This document shows positions 39,401 to 51,932 of a stretch of 64,000 nt of DNA, piece after piece. The stretch is from the NCBI GenBank assembly GCA_003342895.1, contig PTFA01000009.1, positions 9,134,677-9,198,676 on the forward strand, given 5' to 3'. The stretch comes from Casuarius casuarius. Lineage: Eukaryota; Chordata; Aves; Casuariiformes; Casuariidae. Positions within the stretch are counted from its first letter, which is position 1. Every line of letters begins with the position of its first letter. Made by a program: the position numbers and the translations under genes. The notes under the pieces were generated by a model. It was not told where the DNA came from and did not search any database. It saw nothing but the letters and a program-made list of their open reading frames with translations.

Positions 39401-40524
39401 GGATAGAGAACAGATTTGGTGAAGTGATTTTTCATTACCTTTGTGTGTGAAATTCAGCTTTCAGATGTAGTTCTGGCTTCACTGTGCTAACAACAGGAGT
39501 GGATTCACTGCTGATAACTCTTGATTTCATTGTGTGTTTCATGATAGTCAATATTTTAAATCAGACTCTGAATGCTGAAAGTGATTATGGTGGAATTTCA
39601 GCTTTTATTCTCCTATTTTTAAGTAAGGTTTTCGCCTGCACAGATAGGAAAAAAACATGAAAACATAACCTAAGTGTTACAAAGATTCAGAAAGCAGAGA
39701 ACAAAAAGAACCTGAATTAACCCTGTCAGTGTTTAAGCCAGTTGCTCTGTTTGGTTAAAGGTAAGTGTATTGTTTAAAGTGTTTCAGTGCATGTGGACTT
39801 CGTGTTCTAAATGCTTATGACAAAGTGTATTTAATCCTATCTATTTTGAAAAAGAGCTCTTGAAGTAGAAGCAATCCTGGTTTACTTCACTGTTGAGCTA
39901 GTTGGAAATTATGAATAAAATAGGTTATTTTTGGAAAACTCTTGTAAAAAAAAAAGTGTTCCATCAGAAATGAGTTTTAGTTGAAATTTGTTTGAGAAAA
40001 ATAAAAATAAATAGGTCAGGCCAAAATTCATCTCTGTTTTTATCTGGTAACCTAAGGGCAGATGTGATAGGAGGCTCCTCAGGACCCAGGCCATATCTGT
40101 GATAACTATTCTCTCTGCAGACTGTATCTTCCAAGATGTATTGAAGTGGTGGTATGTTTATAGCTATCCAGCGTTAAAACAAAGGGAGTAAGACCTGTAA
40201 TGGAAGAGGTGTGTCAAATACCCATCCTATTGAGTGATTTGCAGATGTGGCTGAAGAAAATAATGTTGACCTGAAATCAACACTCAAAAAAAAAAAAACT
40301 TCTGACAATTCTGAATTAGTATTTTCTTGAAAACTTTTGCACTTGGTATTTCAAAATATTTGAATCCTTTCTTAGGATAGAAGTATCAAAGTATTTGCAC
40401 TGTGTGGAAGCTTGGATTTCAGATACACTGTCTTCACTATCCACATTGTAAAATGTTCATATTATGTTGGTGGTGTTTTGTAGCTGCAGTTGTGGGCTAT
40501 TGATTAGGATTGCTTTATTCTCCT
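36491..40524. other. Non-coding DNA, no recognised feature
   Basis: A GC-richer patch lies at about 37470-37660 with no convincing open frame. 38100-38650 is very AT-rich. (GTTTT)n is present at 38918-38936. No gene is supported. Confidence 0.6.
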
Positions 40525-40605
40525 TCTGGTTCTAGCACTGACTTTCTGTGTCACTTTATGCAAATCATTTGATCTCTGCCTCAGTTTAGAAATTATAAAG
40601 TAGGT
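40525..40605 (+). repeat. MIR-type SINE fragment
   Basis: GGTTCTAGCACTGACTTTCT, then GTGTCACTTTATGCAAATCA, then CTCTGCCTCAGTTT. This follows the order of the MIR core: CTGGCTCTGCCACT...TGTGTGACCTTGGGCAAGTCACTT...CTCTGAGCCTCAGTTT. MIR is an old tRNA-derived CORE-SINE shared by amniotes. The copy is truncated and about 25% diverged by eye. Confidence 0.7.
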
Positions 40606-43310
40606 CAAAAAACATCTATGAAGTGGTACAATGCTGTATTAGTGGAAAAAATATACTCTGTTAAGAGCTAGATAGGAAGTTCAGTTAAGCTTTTTTGAGT
40701 TTCTGTGTATAGCCAATATGTATTTTGGAGTAAATTATATGTTTTGGCATAGTGAACAGAACAAATAAAAGTAGAGCCAGCCAATAGTCAGTCCTTTCTG
40801 TGCCCCTTGCTAACTTCTTGGCTTCATCACTCTGCAAAAACAAATCATCTGTAAAACATGAGTCATATACTGATACCATCAAGAAAATGACCCAGTACAG
40901 GTGCACAAGCATGTAAGAGTACAGATCATAATCAGTGAAGAGGCAGACAGATCTGACATTTGCCAAGAGCATCCCTATATTTTATTGAGTTGTCATGCCT
41001 TGTTGCATACTTAATGAGGATGAGCCCCTTTATATGCGGATTTCACATTACAAATGTTTTGCTGGGACTGTCAGCTGCAAATAGCCTGTGGCAATACATC
41101 TTCTGTGCAGCAAATAAACATATACAACATTATAGCACACCCATGTTATTGCCACAACTGTAAACAACTAATAAAAGGAACTGTGCCTTAGAGTCATTCA
41201 CTTCCAGTAATATTTTTTTTCCATTTTCAAGCCTATTGACTTTATGGAATGTTTGGCATTATTTTATTGTTTCATCATTGCTTTTTGTATCATTGTTTAA
41301 GTAAAAGACATGCTATACCTGGATATATAGTACACTACACATAACAGGATATTTCTGTGACCAGCAGGTGCCTTGTGTATAATCTCAGAGTTAGGAAGTA
41401 TTTTGTGTATTAGATATAATGCTATTGACCTCAAGAAAACCGACTGAAATCTAGATGGTAGATTCCTGATGTCCGCAAGTTCCTTCTGGTAGCCTCTAGG
41501 CAGGAGTTAACCAGTGTTTACTTCTGCAAAAACAAACATCATAGCTGGATCTGCATGGAAATCTGGCTCCCCGCTGGTGATAGAGAGAGACCCTAAGATG
41601 GTTTTGATGTTATTTTTCCTGGTATTTTGTTAGATTTGAAGAGAGAAATGCATGTAATTATTGAAATGTATTATCTTGTGGATGTTACTGGAGTGTTAGC
41701 ACTTGAGAAAATCAAGGCATGCATTCAAAAACATTGCTCAGGAATTCAACTGCTTTAAGTCTTCCTCTTCAAAGATGGTTAATAAGAACTAGACCCAGAG
41801 AGGATCTCCTGTTTCACTGAACTCCGGCCATTGCAACTTTCCTGTCACATTCTCTTTCAAAACCTTATTTTGTTGGTGCTCTTTTATCACTAATTTCTAA
41901 CTGAAGATACTTCATTGCCTGCTATGACAATTTGTTCTCCAACAACCATTGTCTTTTTAGCTTCCATAGCTCCTCTTGCTTCCTTATGTTTACCTCCTTG
42001 ATTTTTATAAACAGCAACTGCATCCTTCTCAGCTTTCAGCTTGACTAAACAAGGTAAGCTCTTTCAGTCTGTTCACATAAAATACTGTTCATTCCCTTGT
42101 TGTCCCACAAACTGTTCTGTACTTTTTGCAGATGTACCGATTCTTGTTGGGTTTTTTTCAGTTCTGTGACTGTGTTCTGGGTAAATTGCTTTCCTCATTC
42201 TCTCTCCTTTCATGAGTGATACACTTTGCAAATTGGGTAAGAACCGATGAAGCTAAGTTTGCATCGCGATTTTTCTTCATACATCGCTTATGTTACAACG
42301 CTATTTTATAATGCAGAACGATTACCTGCTGCTGAGGAATTTTAACTGCATCTCCTAACTAAGCTAGTGGCAAATTGAAAACTAATAGGATATATTCTGC
42401 ATATCAAAAACTCCTCTGGGGACAACCTAACCTAGGCGTCTACCAGATTGCAACTTACTTCTCAGTAAAAAAAGAAGTAATAAAGAAAATCATGACAGCT
42501 CATTACATGAAAGAAGATCATCATCACCCAAAGCAGAAGAAATGCTGTTATTATACAGTAATTATGAAGGGATCCTAACATTTCTGTTCATGAAAGTATT
42601 AAATATTTTCCAATGTTATCTGTAATAAATGTTATTCTGAAAGCGGAAAATGATGCAGTATGCTTTAGGATTCAACAATGCATACAGAACTGAAGCTATC
42701 AATATAGTGAGTTGAGACATTTAATTGTGCAGAGGAAAAAGCCAGGCAGCATCTTTCACTATCTAACAAAAAATAATATTCACAAACTTTTGTGGACCTA
42801 TCCTCACAGTTTCTCTTAGGAATGATGTATCTTTGCCCTCTATTTTTATATTAGAAACAGTGTTGACAGTATTATTGAATATGGTGATGGGCAGTGTCTA
42901 TCCTTCAGGAGAGAGATGCTTCAGAGAGTAGGATATATAGTATCTTCGCATTTCCATGTTACAGAAATTTCATTTCTAATCTTCATTAATCACAAAATAC
43001 TGCACTTCAGTCCTGTCATTGATGGAGAAAAGAGTATGTCCAACTTGTACCTCAGCCTAGGAAAGGAGAGTAAACATGGAGAGTTATGGGGATAAAGTCT
43101 AGTATTTGAAAAAATTAAGTTTTATTTTACATATAATTATCTTGAAAACTAACCAATTTCATTGTAATTTAAGTAGCATTTATATAAATTAGGTACATTT
43201 GACATTTCTAATTAGGAATACTTTAATGGTTAAATCATGACTTTTTAAAATGATAATTGGGCTAGTTGTAATATTTCAAGGTCTGTGATTTTAGAATTAA
43301 ATTGCTCTTT
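40606..43310. other. Non-coding DNA, no recognised feature
   Basis: AT-rich unique-looking sequence. The stretch 43100-43310 is especially AT-rich with several ATTA-type motifs. No gene is supported. Confidence 0.65.
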
Positions 43311-43465
43311 GACTTATGTAAAAGAATAGATTGTTAAGTGAGTGCCTCACAGGAGAGAAGCAGTCTAGGATATTATTATTTGAATTAGTTTTTCAAAGGA
43401 ATTTAGAGTAGGCAATCTGTCCTCTGATCTTTCTTTGCACACTAAACATACGAGTCAGTTATGCT
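43311..43465 (+). repeat. Duplicated block, copy A
   Basis: Aligns without net gap to 44304-44458. The best part, 43328-43440 against 44321-44433, has 14 mismatches in 113 bases by hand count (about 88% identity). It shares GAGTGCCT, ATTAGTTTTTC and a 25-base identical stretch that begins TCTGTCCTCTGATC. I do not recognise it as a known repeat family. It could be a local duplication or two copies of an unnamed interspersed repeat. Confidence 0.85.
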
Positions 43466-44303
43466 GAGATAGCTTAAACTGAGAATATGGTGATTTAACT
43501 AACAGCTGGAATGGTAGAATTCCACGTGTGAGGAAAGCGATGAATTAATGGGACCCCAAACAGATACTATAGTGAATCCGCGGTATTCTCCAAAGTGGAA
43601 GCTGTTCTTTTTAATATATGGCTGCTTGTTGTAGCATCTTTGAGTTCCTTATCTTACACAAAAAATTGAGAACTTAAACTTTATCTTGGTTAAGTTCATC
43701 ACTGGAATATTCATAGTCAATATGCAGACTTGTTCCAAAGGTCCCATATGTTAATTCATGTGACTGGGAAGGGCAGTAGCCTTTCAAAGACAAGGCATTT
43801 GTACCTGCTAGCAGCGCTGTCCTGAGTGAGCGCCCTTGGTCCTATGTAATGACGTCCCTGTCTCCCTGGCCGCTATGCTGTATGCTAGTCCCAGCAGCGG
43901 AGCAGAGTGCATTTCCACTGCTTGAGTCGATGACATGATCGTGGAATGAAGCTAATGTGTGAGCTGGGTGTTAGGTTGCCATAAAACCCTGTAGGAGCAT
44001 GCTCTTTTGTGGGAGAGTACAAATGAAGAGAGAGTTACAAATCTGTTAACGTGTTGATGTTGGTACTCCTTTCACTGAAGATAATTGCTCAGAAACGTTC
44101 GGCTCCATGGAAATACGTTCTACAGTGTATTAGCAAATATATTTGCCCTAGCTTGATAACACAGCAAAAACAAGGACAGTTTCCAAATCATTTTTACTCA
44201 TGCAAACTATTTATTAGAGGTTTTGAGAGTTTCTTTGGAAGTGGTGGCTCTCTTAGTGATTTCATTAGGGTAAAATGACCCAGGTGTTAGGACTGTATGC
44301 TTT
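43466..44303. other. Non-coding spacer between duplicated blocks
   Basis: About 840 bp between the two copies. It includes a CpG-richer patch at about 43810-43930 (AGCGCTG, GAGCGCCC, GACGTCCC, GGCCGC, AGCGGAG). No convincing gene is seen. Confidence 0.55.
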
Positions 44304-44458
44304 GATTCATGTAAAAAAATAGATTGTTAAGAGAGTGCCTGACAGGAGACAAGCAGCCTAGGATGTAATGATTCAAATTAGTTTTTCTGAGGAATTTTGA
44401 ATAGGCAGTCTGTCCTCTGATCTTTCTTTGCACATCAAAAGTATGGGTCACTGGTTAG
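44304..44458 (+). repeat. Duplicated block, copy B
   Basis: Partner of copy A, offset 993 bp in the same orientation. Flanks diverge quickly on both sides, so the duplicated unit is about 115-155 bp. Confidence 0.85.
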
Positions 44459-44859
44459 GCTAGTTTTTTCAGTTTGGGAAGGAAACATGAGGAAATGAGA
44501 GAAGTTTATAAAACTACAAGCAGTTTGGAGAAGTAGGATAGGGCTCACTCCCTTCTGATACAAAAATGGAGCCGCCCAATGAACCTGGGAGTAGCCATGT
44601 TCAGAACAAACGAAGGTGATTCTTCCTGCAAAAAGCAGCTAAGCTGAGGAAGTCATTACTTAAGTATATGCAGGAGCGCTAGAAACTTGCATTGTTTCAA
44701 GAGAAAGCCCACGGAAGAGAAACCCATTAAGAGTTACTCAATACCTAGAAGCTGCATCTGGCCAAGGAAGCCCCTGAAGAGAAAATCTTTGGATGCTGGA
44801 AGAATATTAGAGGGAAGTTATTGCCATGTGCTTTTTCTTTTTTCCCTTGGTATCCACTT

Positions 44860-44935
44860 TTGGACACTGTCAAAGGCAGGTAGACTGGGCTATATGGACC
44901 TTTGAGACCCATTCTAGCTGTTCTTGGGTATTTCC
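44860..44935 (+). mobile_element. Old CR1-type LINE 3' end fragment
   Basis: GACACTGTCAAAGGCAGG, then GACTGGGCTATATGGACCTT, then GAGACCCATTCTAGCTGTTC. This tracks the 3' end pattern CACTGTC..GACAGGATACTGGGCTAGATGGACC..CTGACCCAGTATGGC.GTTC known from sauropsid CR1 elements. It is short and truncated, and the terminal short-repeat tail is not clear. The 44687-44969 open frames around it are incidental. Confidence 0.65.
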
Positions 44936-47900
44936 ATATTGTGGAGCAGGCTGTGCCCACAGTTTCCAATTTTGGCAGCTTCTCTGGTGATCAGCCAAAT
45001 CAACTGAAAGGTACCATTGTCTTCACTGAGGAAGAAGAATGTGGCACATTGCAGGTTATGTGAAACAGGTACCCATTGTTCTCTTCTTTCCTTGTAGTTT
45101 CATTATCATTTAAACTTTGAGCTCTGATGTAATTAATTTTCTTTTAATTGCAAATCAGGAAAAAAACCCTCATAGCTTCAAATAGAAGTCTGCTGGACCT
45201 GGCACAGGTTTATCAAGAGATTTAGTCTAGGAAATCTAGCTCAGTAAAGCTAACCCCAGACTGTAATAGAATCTGCCTCACTTTGAGCTTCAACTCCATG
45301 TCCTTGATCATCTCAGAGTGTCATGTCCCACTCTCCTGGACTAAAGCTGTAGGTGGCAGCAGCTTTACTTTCTGTAAATGTACAGACTACTTTCAAAGAA
45401 AAATTGGCTTTGTTGGTGCTCAAGACAGGTCAGTTTGGCATTCCCATTGGAATTATGTATTGCATTTGGTGATGCTTGATGGATCTCCCAGATTAATTTA
45501 ATCTGTGTTTACTGCCTTTTCTTTCAGAGTTGGTTCTGCCTGCATAGGTATGCTGATTTCTCTGTATGCTGCTTGTTCCTCTCAGGTTTCATCAAGGAAT
45601 TGATACCAACATCTGTTTAGTATGCAAATACTAAAACTGTGCTGTCTTCTGATTGCCATTCTGTTAGAGGAAAAATAAGCTACAGTTTACCTCTAATCAG
45701 ATATTCAGTGCAAGCTTGCTTTGAACTGCTTTATACCTCTGAAAAGGGAGATGGCAGCCTTCTCAGTGCAATCAAGCACTAGCTCCTAATTTTAGAAGTT
45801 GGAGTGTGTCCTGTAGCTTTTTTTTTTAGGAAAGGAAAAGATATTTTAGGTCATTATAAAATAGGTTACATTGTTTTCTCCCATATAATGTACGAAGAGA
45901 ATATAACAGAGTGCCTTTCATATTGCTGCCGTCAGATACTCACGGAAACAAATACTTTATGTACAACACCATCATGTATATAAGAGTGAATGTGTGTGGT
46001 CTGCATAATAAATATGTGTTCAAAGTATACTGCAGGAATTGTTGAAAATTTACAATTACAATTATAGTCTAGAATTGCCAGAGGTTACACTGCAACAGTC
46101 ACACGGGAGAAAAGTGGCACCAGCATTTTATAAATAGAAGATAACTATTCCAGTGCTGTGGCAAACCCTGACTTTTTAGTATCTACCACTGTGACACTCC
46201 AGTGATTTATGTGCATATTGGTGCTACTTTACTCCTAAAGATAGGAAGCAGTACAGTGAAGGGTAAATAACAAAATAGAGTGAACATCTCAATATTGGTG
46301 GCATCATTACACATTATGAAAAACACAGTGGTATCACTTGAAAAAAAATGTTATGCTGTAACTATAGTATCATAACATCTTACATTTGCCAAATCTTCAC
46401 CAGAGGATCCCAAAGTGCTCCTATCGTAATGAAAACTAACTCAAGCTTTCCTGATCAATGAATTAAAAAGATACTATGATCCTTTGCTTGTTTGCCAGTA
46501 GTCGTGTGAAAGATGCTATTTGATGAACCTGTCTGCAACATTTGCTAAAACTGTTTGTAACTAAAATTCTGCAGTACTGAGTAGTTTCTTATGTTTCATT
46601 CTCTGGGCTTCTTTTTGAGGTCTTAGAATGAGAAACTAGTGTGTCAAAAGGGACTGTCAAAACACTGTCGGGTTGTCTTCAAAACAAATGTTGCCTCCAA
46701 AATCCTTGTGGCTTCTATTGCAAGAACTGCATGGCTTTGTTTGATAACACAGTCTACTTTTTCTCGAAAAGTTTGAGTCATGAGCTTTTTCTAATAATCT
46801 TACTATGATCTAAGACTTGTAACAGGGCAAAAAAAAATAAAAGCTTGACTTGCATAGTCAGGATTTTTTATTAGAGCTGTTTGGCAATGCTTTAATAGTG
46901 AAGTTTTCCATGGGAGAATTCAGATTCCTCATAATAGTAATGGAGACAATTGAATAGGAATGAAGGTCGAGAAAAAGCTGGAAAGCTTCAAAAACATATC
47001 AGGATAATTTTCCTTTAACTGTGTTCTATCCTGCTTCCTTCTCACTCATCTCACTGGCAGTTCATCAGATGAGTTGATGGGGAGCAGAAGTGATAAGTTC
47101 AAAGAGGTATGCAGGACTGGTGTTTCTAGATTTTTCAGGCTCTCAGCTCTGCTCCAAACAGTGAGGCAAGGAAAGTTTGAAAATCTAAAACTTTGAATGG
47201 AAATTGTTATTCTCCTTATAGCTCAAGAATAACTTCCTTCCCTTCTTTTCTCTCTTTATGCAATTCAAAGGGCCAAACCCTGTACAACCAAAATCAAGGG
47301 TAAAATATCTTTGGCAACAATAGAAAAAGCATTTCATATATTTAATAGATTTCATTGGAGTTGTTTTTCTCATCTTGTTTTTCTTATCTGAACTCATGTT
47401 TGTAGAGAGAGCATTTGAGGAGGAGGAGATTCTGAAAAACAGATATTCAGTCTTCGGGTTTCTCTATATCAGAAAAGAGCATCATGTTGGGTAATACTAA
47501 TATATGAGGTTAAATATGACTTTGCTTTCAGTATAGGATAGGAAAGTAACAATATGTATTAATGGGTTGAAGTTAACCATATTTTGTCATTATCATTAGT
47601 CCCAACCCTAGGATAAATTTAACAGTATTTAGTTAATACATTCTACTATATTTGGCCTGTTCAGTTAGCATGTTCACTGAAAGAAAGTGATTACATTTAT
47701 GATTATATTTCTAAGACTGTATTTATCATTATTTTTGCTAAAAACAATATACTTTTAAGCACTAAGTATCACTCTACTGTACTAAGATGATGCAGGTAAA
47801 GTACTTTCCTTCTTCAGTATCCTCACATGAGAGGAGTGATAAGTAATGTACAGAACAGTGTGAAGTTCCAAAGAGAGAGGTTCCTGAGGATTTTACTAAC

Positions 47901-50023
47901 AGTTATTGTAAACATAGCCCCCGTGGCAAATTTTTTTTTGAATAAGACAGCTTGGTGGAAGAAGATCAGGCAAATAGTAAGAAATAGTGGAGCATTTTTG
48001 CTCTTAATTGGATAACCTTGGTGGAAGAAACTATCCATCAGCATTTCTTAGATAAAACCTTTTTACTTTGTTACAAAAGCAAATCTCTTCACTGTCTGCT
48101 GGACTGCTACTTCCATGTTATTAGTACTTGCTTCTTTCCAGATGTCTTTTGGTGTATGCATTTGCCATTCCCTCTTTTTCTTAACAATATTCTTGATAGT
48201 TTTTCCACTTAACTACTTCAAAAGAGTGTCTAGTCAAAGCAGTTCAAATTACACTGTACTCATAATGAGAAGAAACAGGTTGAGAAAACAGATACTTATT
48301 TTATTTTCCTAAAATATAGTACTTTTAGAGAAGCTGCTCTAGGCTGGAGTGAGAGTCATATGATATATTGTGACTGAAGGAATATTGTTGTATTCCATGG
48401 ATTTGGCATTTATTACTCAAAGTATTGGAACCAAGGGATAGATATATATATACAATTTTAATACAGATATTTTAACACATCAGGCTGTTGTCTTATCCTT
48501 GCATTTTGAAAGCAACTGCTGCATACATCAGCATTTGATTAAGATATTGCCGTAAGTAGATTATTCTTCTGATACCAAATGATCTATGCCTAGAAAATAA
48601 AACTTTCCTAATAACCTTTTGGTATTTTAGCATCAGCTAATTTTCTGCTGAGGAGAGCAGAATATGATTAAGGCAATGGAAAACATTTTATGGAGTGACA
48701 GGTGGTCATGAAATTATATTAGCATTTAAATGACTAAACTGGAACCTTTCCTTTCCTGGTCTGAGAATGTCAGTAAGTGAACAGTCAGAATTTGTCCTTT
48801 CCTTCCGTTCCCCATGGGCTTTATTTTACTTTAAAAACAGCTGTTAATTTTGTGTCACAAATTATGAAAGATTTAAAAGAGAATGTCGTGACTTGCTGTA
48901 TATACAACTAGAAAACATTTTCCATCTGTATCACATATTTAAAAAATAAAAAACTCAGTCACTCGGAGAGCCAACTCTCTGAAATTAATCAGTTGTTTCT
49001 CTTCTCTTGTTAACTAAGAAGCAACTCTAGGGAGTGTTAAGATCACCATGGTATTTATTTTAAGAGAGTGATTGAATGATTCCTGAGCTTCTCTTGTGGA
49101 AAACAAAGCAAAACGTGCTTTAGAGGTCACTTCTAATTAGAGAACAAAAAATAACTTCAGATAATTTTGTCAAAAAAGTATAAATAACTAATCAGTACCA
49201 GTTCGATGGTGCTTTGTTTTATAATTAGTCGCGTACAAAGGCTCCTTGAAGTCAGATGACAGTTGGGTCTCCTGCCTCAAACTTCACAAATCAACCAGTA
49301 GTTTCAAGCTGATGTTCCCTTTGAACTGCTCTCCCAGGATAAATTACTGATGGCCTAAATGTTACATTTACATTTATTATTCTCCATTACCAAGAACATG
49401 TGAAGCTGCAAAAGATTAAAGCAGCAATTACTGAAGTTAGAACACTGGAAATGAAGTTCAAACATTAGAAATGAATGTTTAGGAAAACAGAAAAGACAAT
49501 TACTTGAGGCCAATTTTAACTAAATAAAAGCAATGGCTTCTGCATCAGAGAGGACATTTACTGATGATTGTTTCTGCATTTTGAATTTGGACCTTAATGA
49601 TCTTTGTTTGCATTTTAAACACTTCCTTTTAAAAGCATTTTAAACACTATTTTGGATTGTTTTAATTATTGAATTTGGACATCACTTTAACAAACTTGGT
49701 AAGGAACATGAGACCTAACTGATAAAAATATGGAGGCTCAGACCTAAAAGAGAACATTTTTTCCCAGAGAGCTTGAGGGGAAGAGACCCCAGAAGGGGAA
49801 AACTGCTGACATTTGATGAAGTGAAAGGGAGCTCATTGCAAGAGACCAGTGGAAGATCCTGAAACACAGCTAGCTGGTAGGCTGGCACTTATTTTGCTAG
49901 AAAGCAATCATGTAATAAAATGGAAAAAAATATGTCATTCAAATCACAAGTCAAAGTTTTAGGAGAATTAATTATGCCTGAATATGCCAGGGAACAGGTG
50001 GCTACTCTAATTTAACACAGTAG
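44936..50023. other. Mostly unique non-coding DNA
   Basis: At 46376-46445 the order CATTTGCCAAATCTTCACC, GAGGATCCCAAAGTGCTC and ACTAACTCAAGC resembles the old CR1/L3 or MIR-associated phrase ATCTGAGGATCTCAAAGTGCTTTACAAAC. A TA run is at 48441-48452. 49300-49450 is low-repeat sequence of conserved-element type. No gene is supported. Confidence 0.55.
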
Positions 50024-50057
50024 CTAGCAGCTGCTAGTAGCCACTAGTAGCTAGTGG
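50024..50057. repeat. Two adjacent palindromes
   Basis: CTAGCAGCTGCTAG (50024-50037) is a perfect 14-bp palindrome with a CAGCTG E-box at its centre. CCACTAGTAGCTAGTGG (50041-50057) has a 6-bp stem around a GTAGC loop. The shared TAG/CTAG vocabulary suggests local slippage or a small foldback. Confidence 0.7.
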
Positions 50058-51755
50058 TTGGAGTGCGAAAGTTGCACAAAAATAAGGAAAATATTAGGGC
50101 TGGTTAAGAAATTCCCTTTGTGCATGTTTTGTGTCTCCAGTCATCTGGTGAAGGGAACCTTGTCAAAGAACGATAACCTGGAAAAGAACAAGGGCTGCTA
50201 ACAGAGCAAGAACAGGCCCTGGGGCAAGCCAGGAGGGAAGACAGCTGGATTGGGTGGAGGGTGGCTCACACACCTGGGTCCCCGTGTAGTCTGGATAGGA
50301 CTTTGGTAGTCAAAAGGTAAGTAATGAGCCCTGTGCCTTGATAATAATGGGCTTGAAGGAGATAACGACACAGGAGAAGGGAATGAACTAATTGTCCTAG
50401 CAGTTGCTTTGCCAAAAAAGGGAAGATTTTACAGTTACTCCTTAGAAAAGATTTCCTACTTGTTACTGAAGTTGTTGGTTATTGTTTTTTATCTTGGTTA
50501 TCTTCCTGTTTTCCTTTTGTTTTCTCCCTTTCATAAAGTACTGTTTATTCAGTTCTTTGATTCATCACCCTTGATTGAGAAAAGTTAAGTTCCTTGCGCC
50601 CCATTCAGTTTAACTGAGGTTTCTCAAGTTTGGAGGGGAGGGGCACTGAAAGCAGTGTTAGTGATCCTTAACAGATTCTGGCCTGCTTTCTGCTAAACAA
50701 GACCTGTCAGGAGACTTATATACAGTGTTCTCTATCAATCCTACCAACCTACTGGAAAAAGAAGGTAAAGTTAATTATTAAAGGTCAGAGTTCAAAAAAA
50801 CCCTCAAATAGTAGATAGATCAGAAACACAGTTCTCTGAAATCGTCTCGGCACTCATGCTCCTAGGGCTGGATACTTTTCAAAGTTGGGCTCTGAAACAG
50901 CCCATAACATGAGACAAGACAATGACACAATTCCTTGTTAAATGTCCCTACTTACGTGGGGAAGAGGGGATGAAGACAAGAGGAGTTGTGTAGAGGAAGA
51001 GTTGGAAAATGTTTGAAGCAAGTTTTAGTCTCTTTGCACTATAATCTATCCCTGTGTTATCTTGTCTGCAACTACATCGAGGAGAAATTCATTTAGACAC
51101 TGTGTCTTGAACAGAAGGTGTCAGGGCAGAAACTGTACCCATCCTAACTCACAAGGTAAAATGCACCATGATGACAGGCACAAATCTGCTCAAAATCATC
51201 TCAAAACATTCTGCTGCTCTAGAAGACACAGCAGAAAACACACTTCTGCCTTTGCTCCGAGCATGGTAGAAGAGCAAAATAGCAGTTCCCATGCCTCAGG
51301 CCCACGAAGAGAAAATGCGCTTGTGGGGTGGCTGTGTGTTGCTGGTTGTCTGCTACATCCGCACGCTGGTGTGTGTTCACGCAGCAGCTCCTAATGAGGC
51401 TGTTTTTCAAACACTTCTCCTCACCTTTAAAATGATGAAATCAAACTCCTGTAGTTATTAAGAGCTAAAAATAATGATTCGATTGCACTCTGCATTGTAG
51501 TAGCAGACACAGCAGTATATTGATTTGCACTTTGTCACATTATATTTACAGTACAACCTGATCAATATGGTATTTCTGAACCCATAGTTCCTACATGTAT
51601 GAAGCTGGTATATTTTATTGTAAGACTAATGCTTATGACTGAGGCACAATAGTGTAAATCTGCCATACTGTACACAAAATAGATGAAGCAATGAAAATAT
51701 CAGCTTTTCCTTTTTATTTAAGTCTTCATTTTTTTTAACCTCCAATGAAACAGAA
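50058..51755. other. Non-coding DNA with an exon-like patch
   Basis: 50141-50316 is bracketed by a good acceptor (TTTTGTGTCTCCAG) and donor (AAAAGGTAAGTAAT) and is GC-richer than its flanks, but all three frames contain stops. The 110-codon open frame at 51062-51394 has no recognised domain and overlaps an opposite-strand frame. No coding gene is supported. Confidence 0.5.
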
Positions 51756-51932
51756 ACACCAGTGTGGTAGGCACTGTATAAATGCGTAGTATGAGACATC
51801 ACCTATCACAAAGACCTTATAATCAGTGCCAACAGACAGACAAAAAGCAGGAGGAGGAAAGAGGTGACAGCAATGAAGCGACCTTGCTCAGGTCGCCAAA
51901 AAGGTCAGCTGCAGAGTTGAGAATAGACAATT
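51756..51932 (-). repeat. Old MIR-type repeat, reverse orientation
   Basis: In plus-strand order: CCAGTGTGGTAGGCACTGTA, AGTATGAGACATCACC, AAAGACCTTATAATCAG, CAGACAGACAAAAAG, then GAAGCGACCTTGCTCAGGTC and GTCAGCTGCAGAGTTGAGAA. The last part is the reverse complement of a MIR core (GTGACTTGCCCAAGGTCAC...GTCAGTGGCAGAGCTGGGAA). The first part matches the GTGCTAGGCGCTGTACAAAC / CAAAGAGCTTACAATCTA phrase that often accompanies it in amniotes. Diverged but colinear over about 175 bp. Confidence 0.65.

Noticed and set aside
49740..50660. Possible old LTR or ERV remnant, suggested by GC-richer DNA and a pyrimidine-rich stretch with a TCATAAAG motif
   Set aside because: No terminal TG/CA with target duplication, and no clear consensus match. 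Kept only as the exon-like patch finding.
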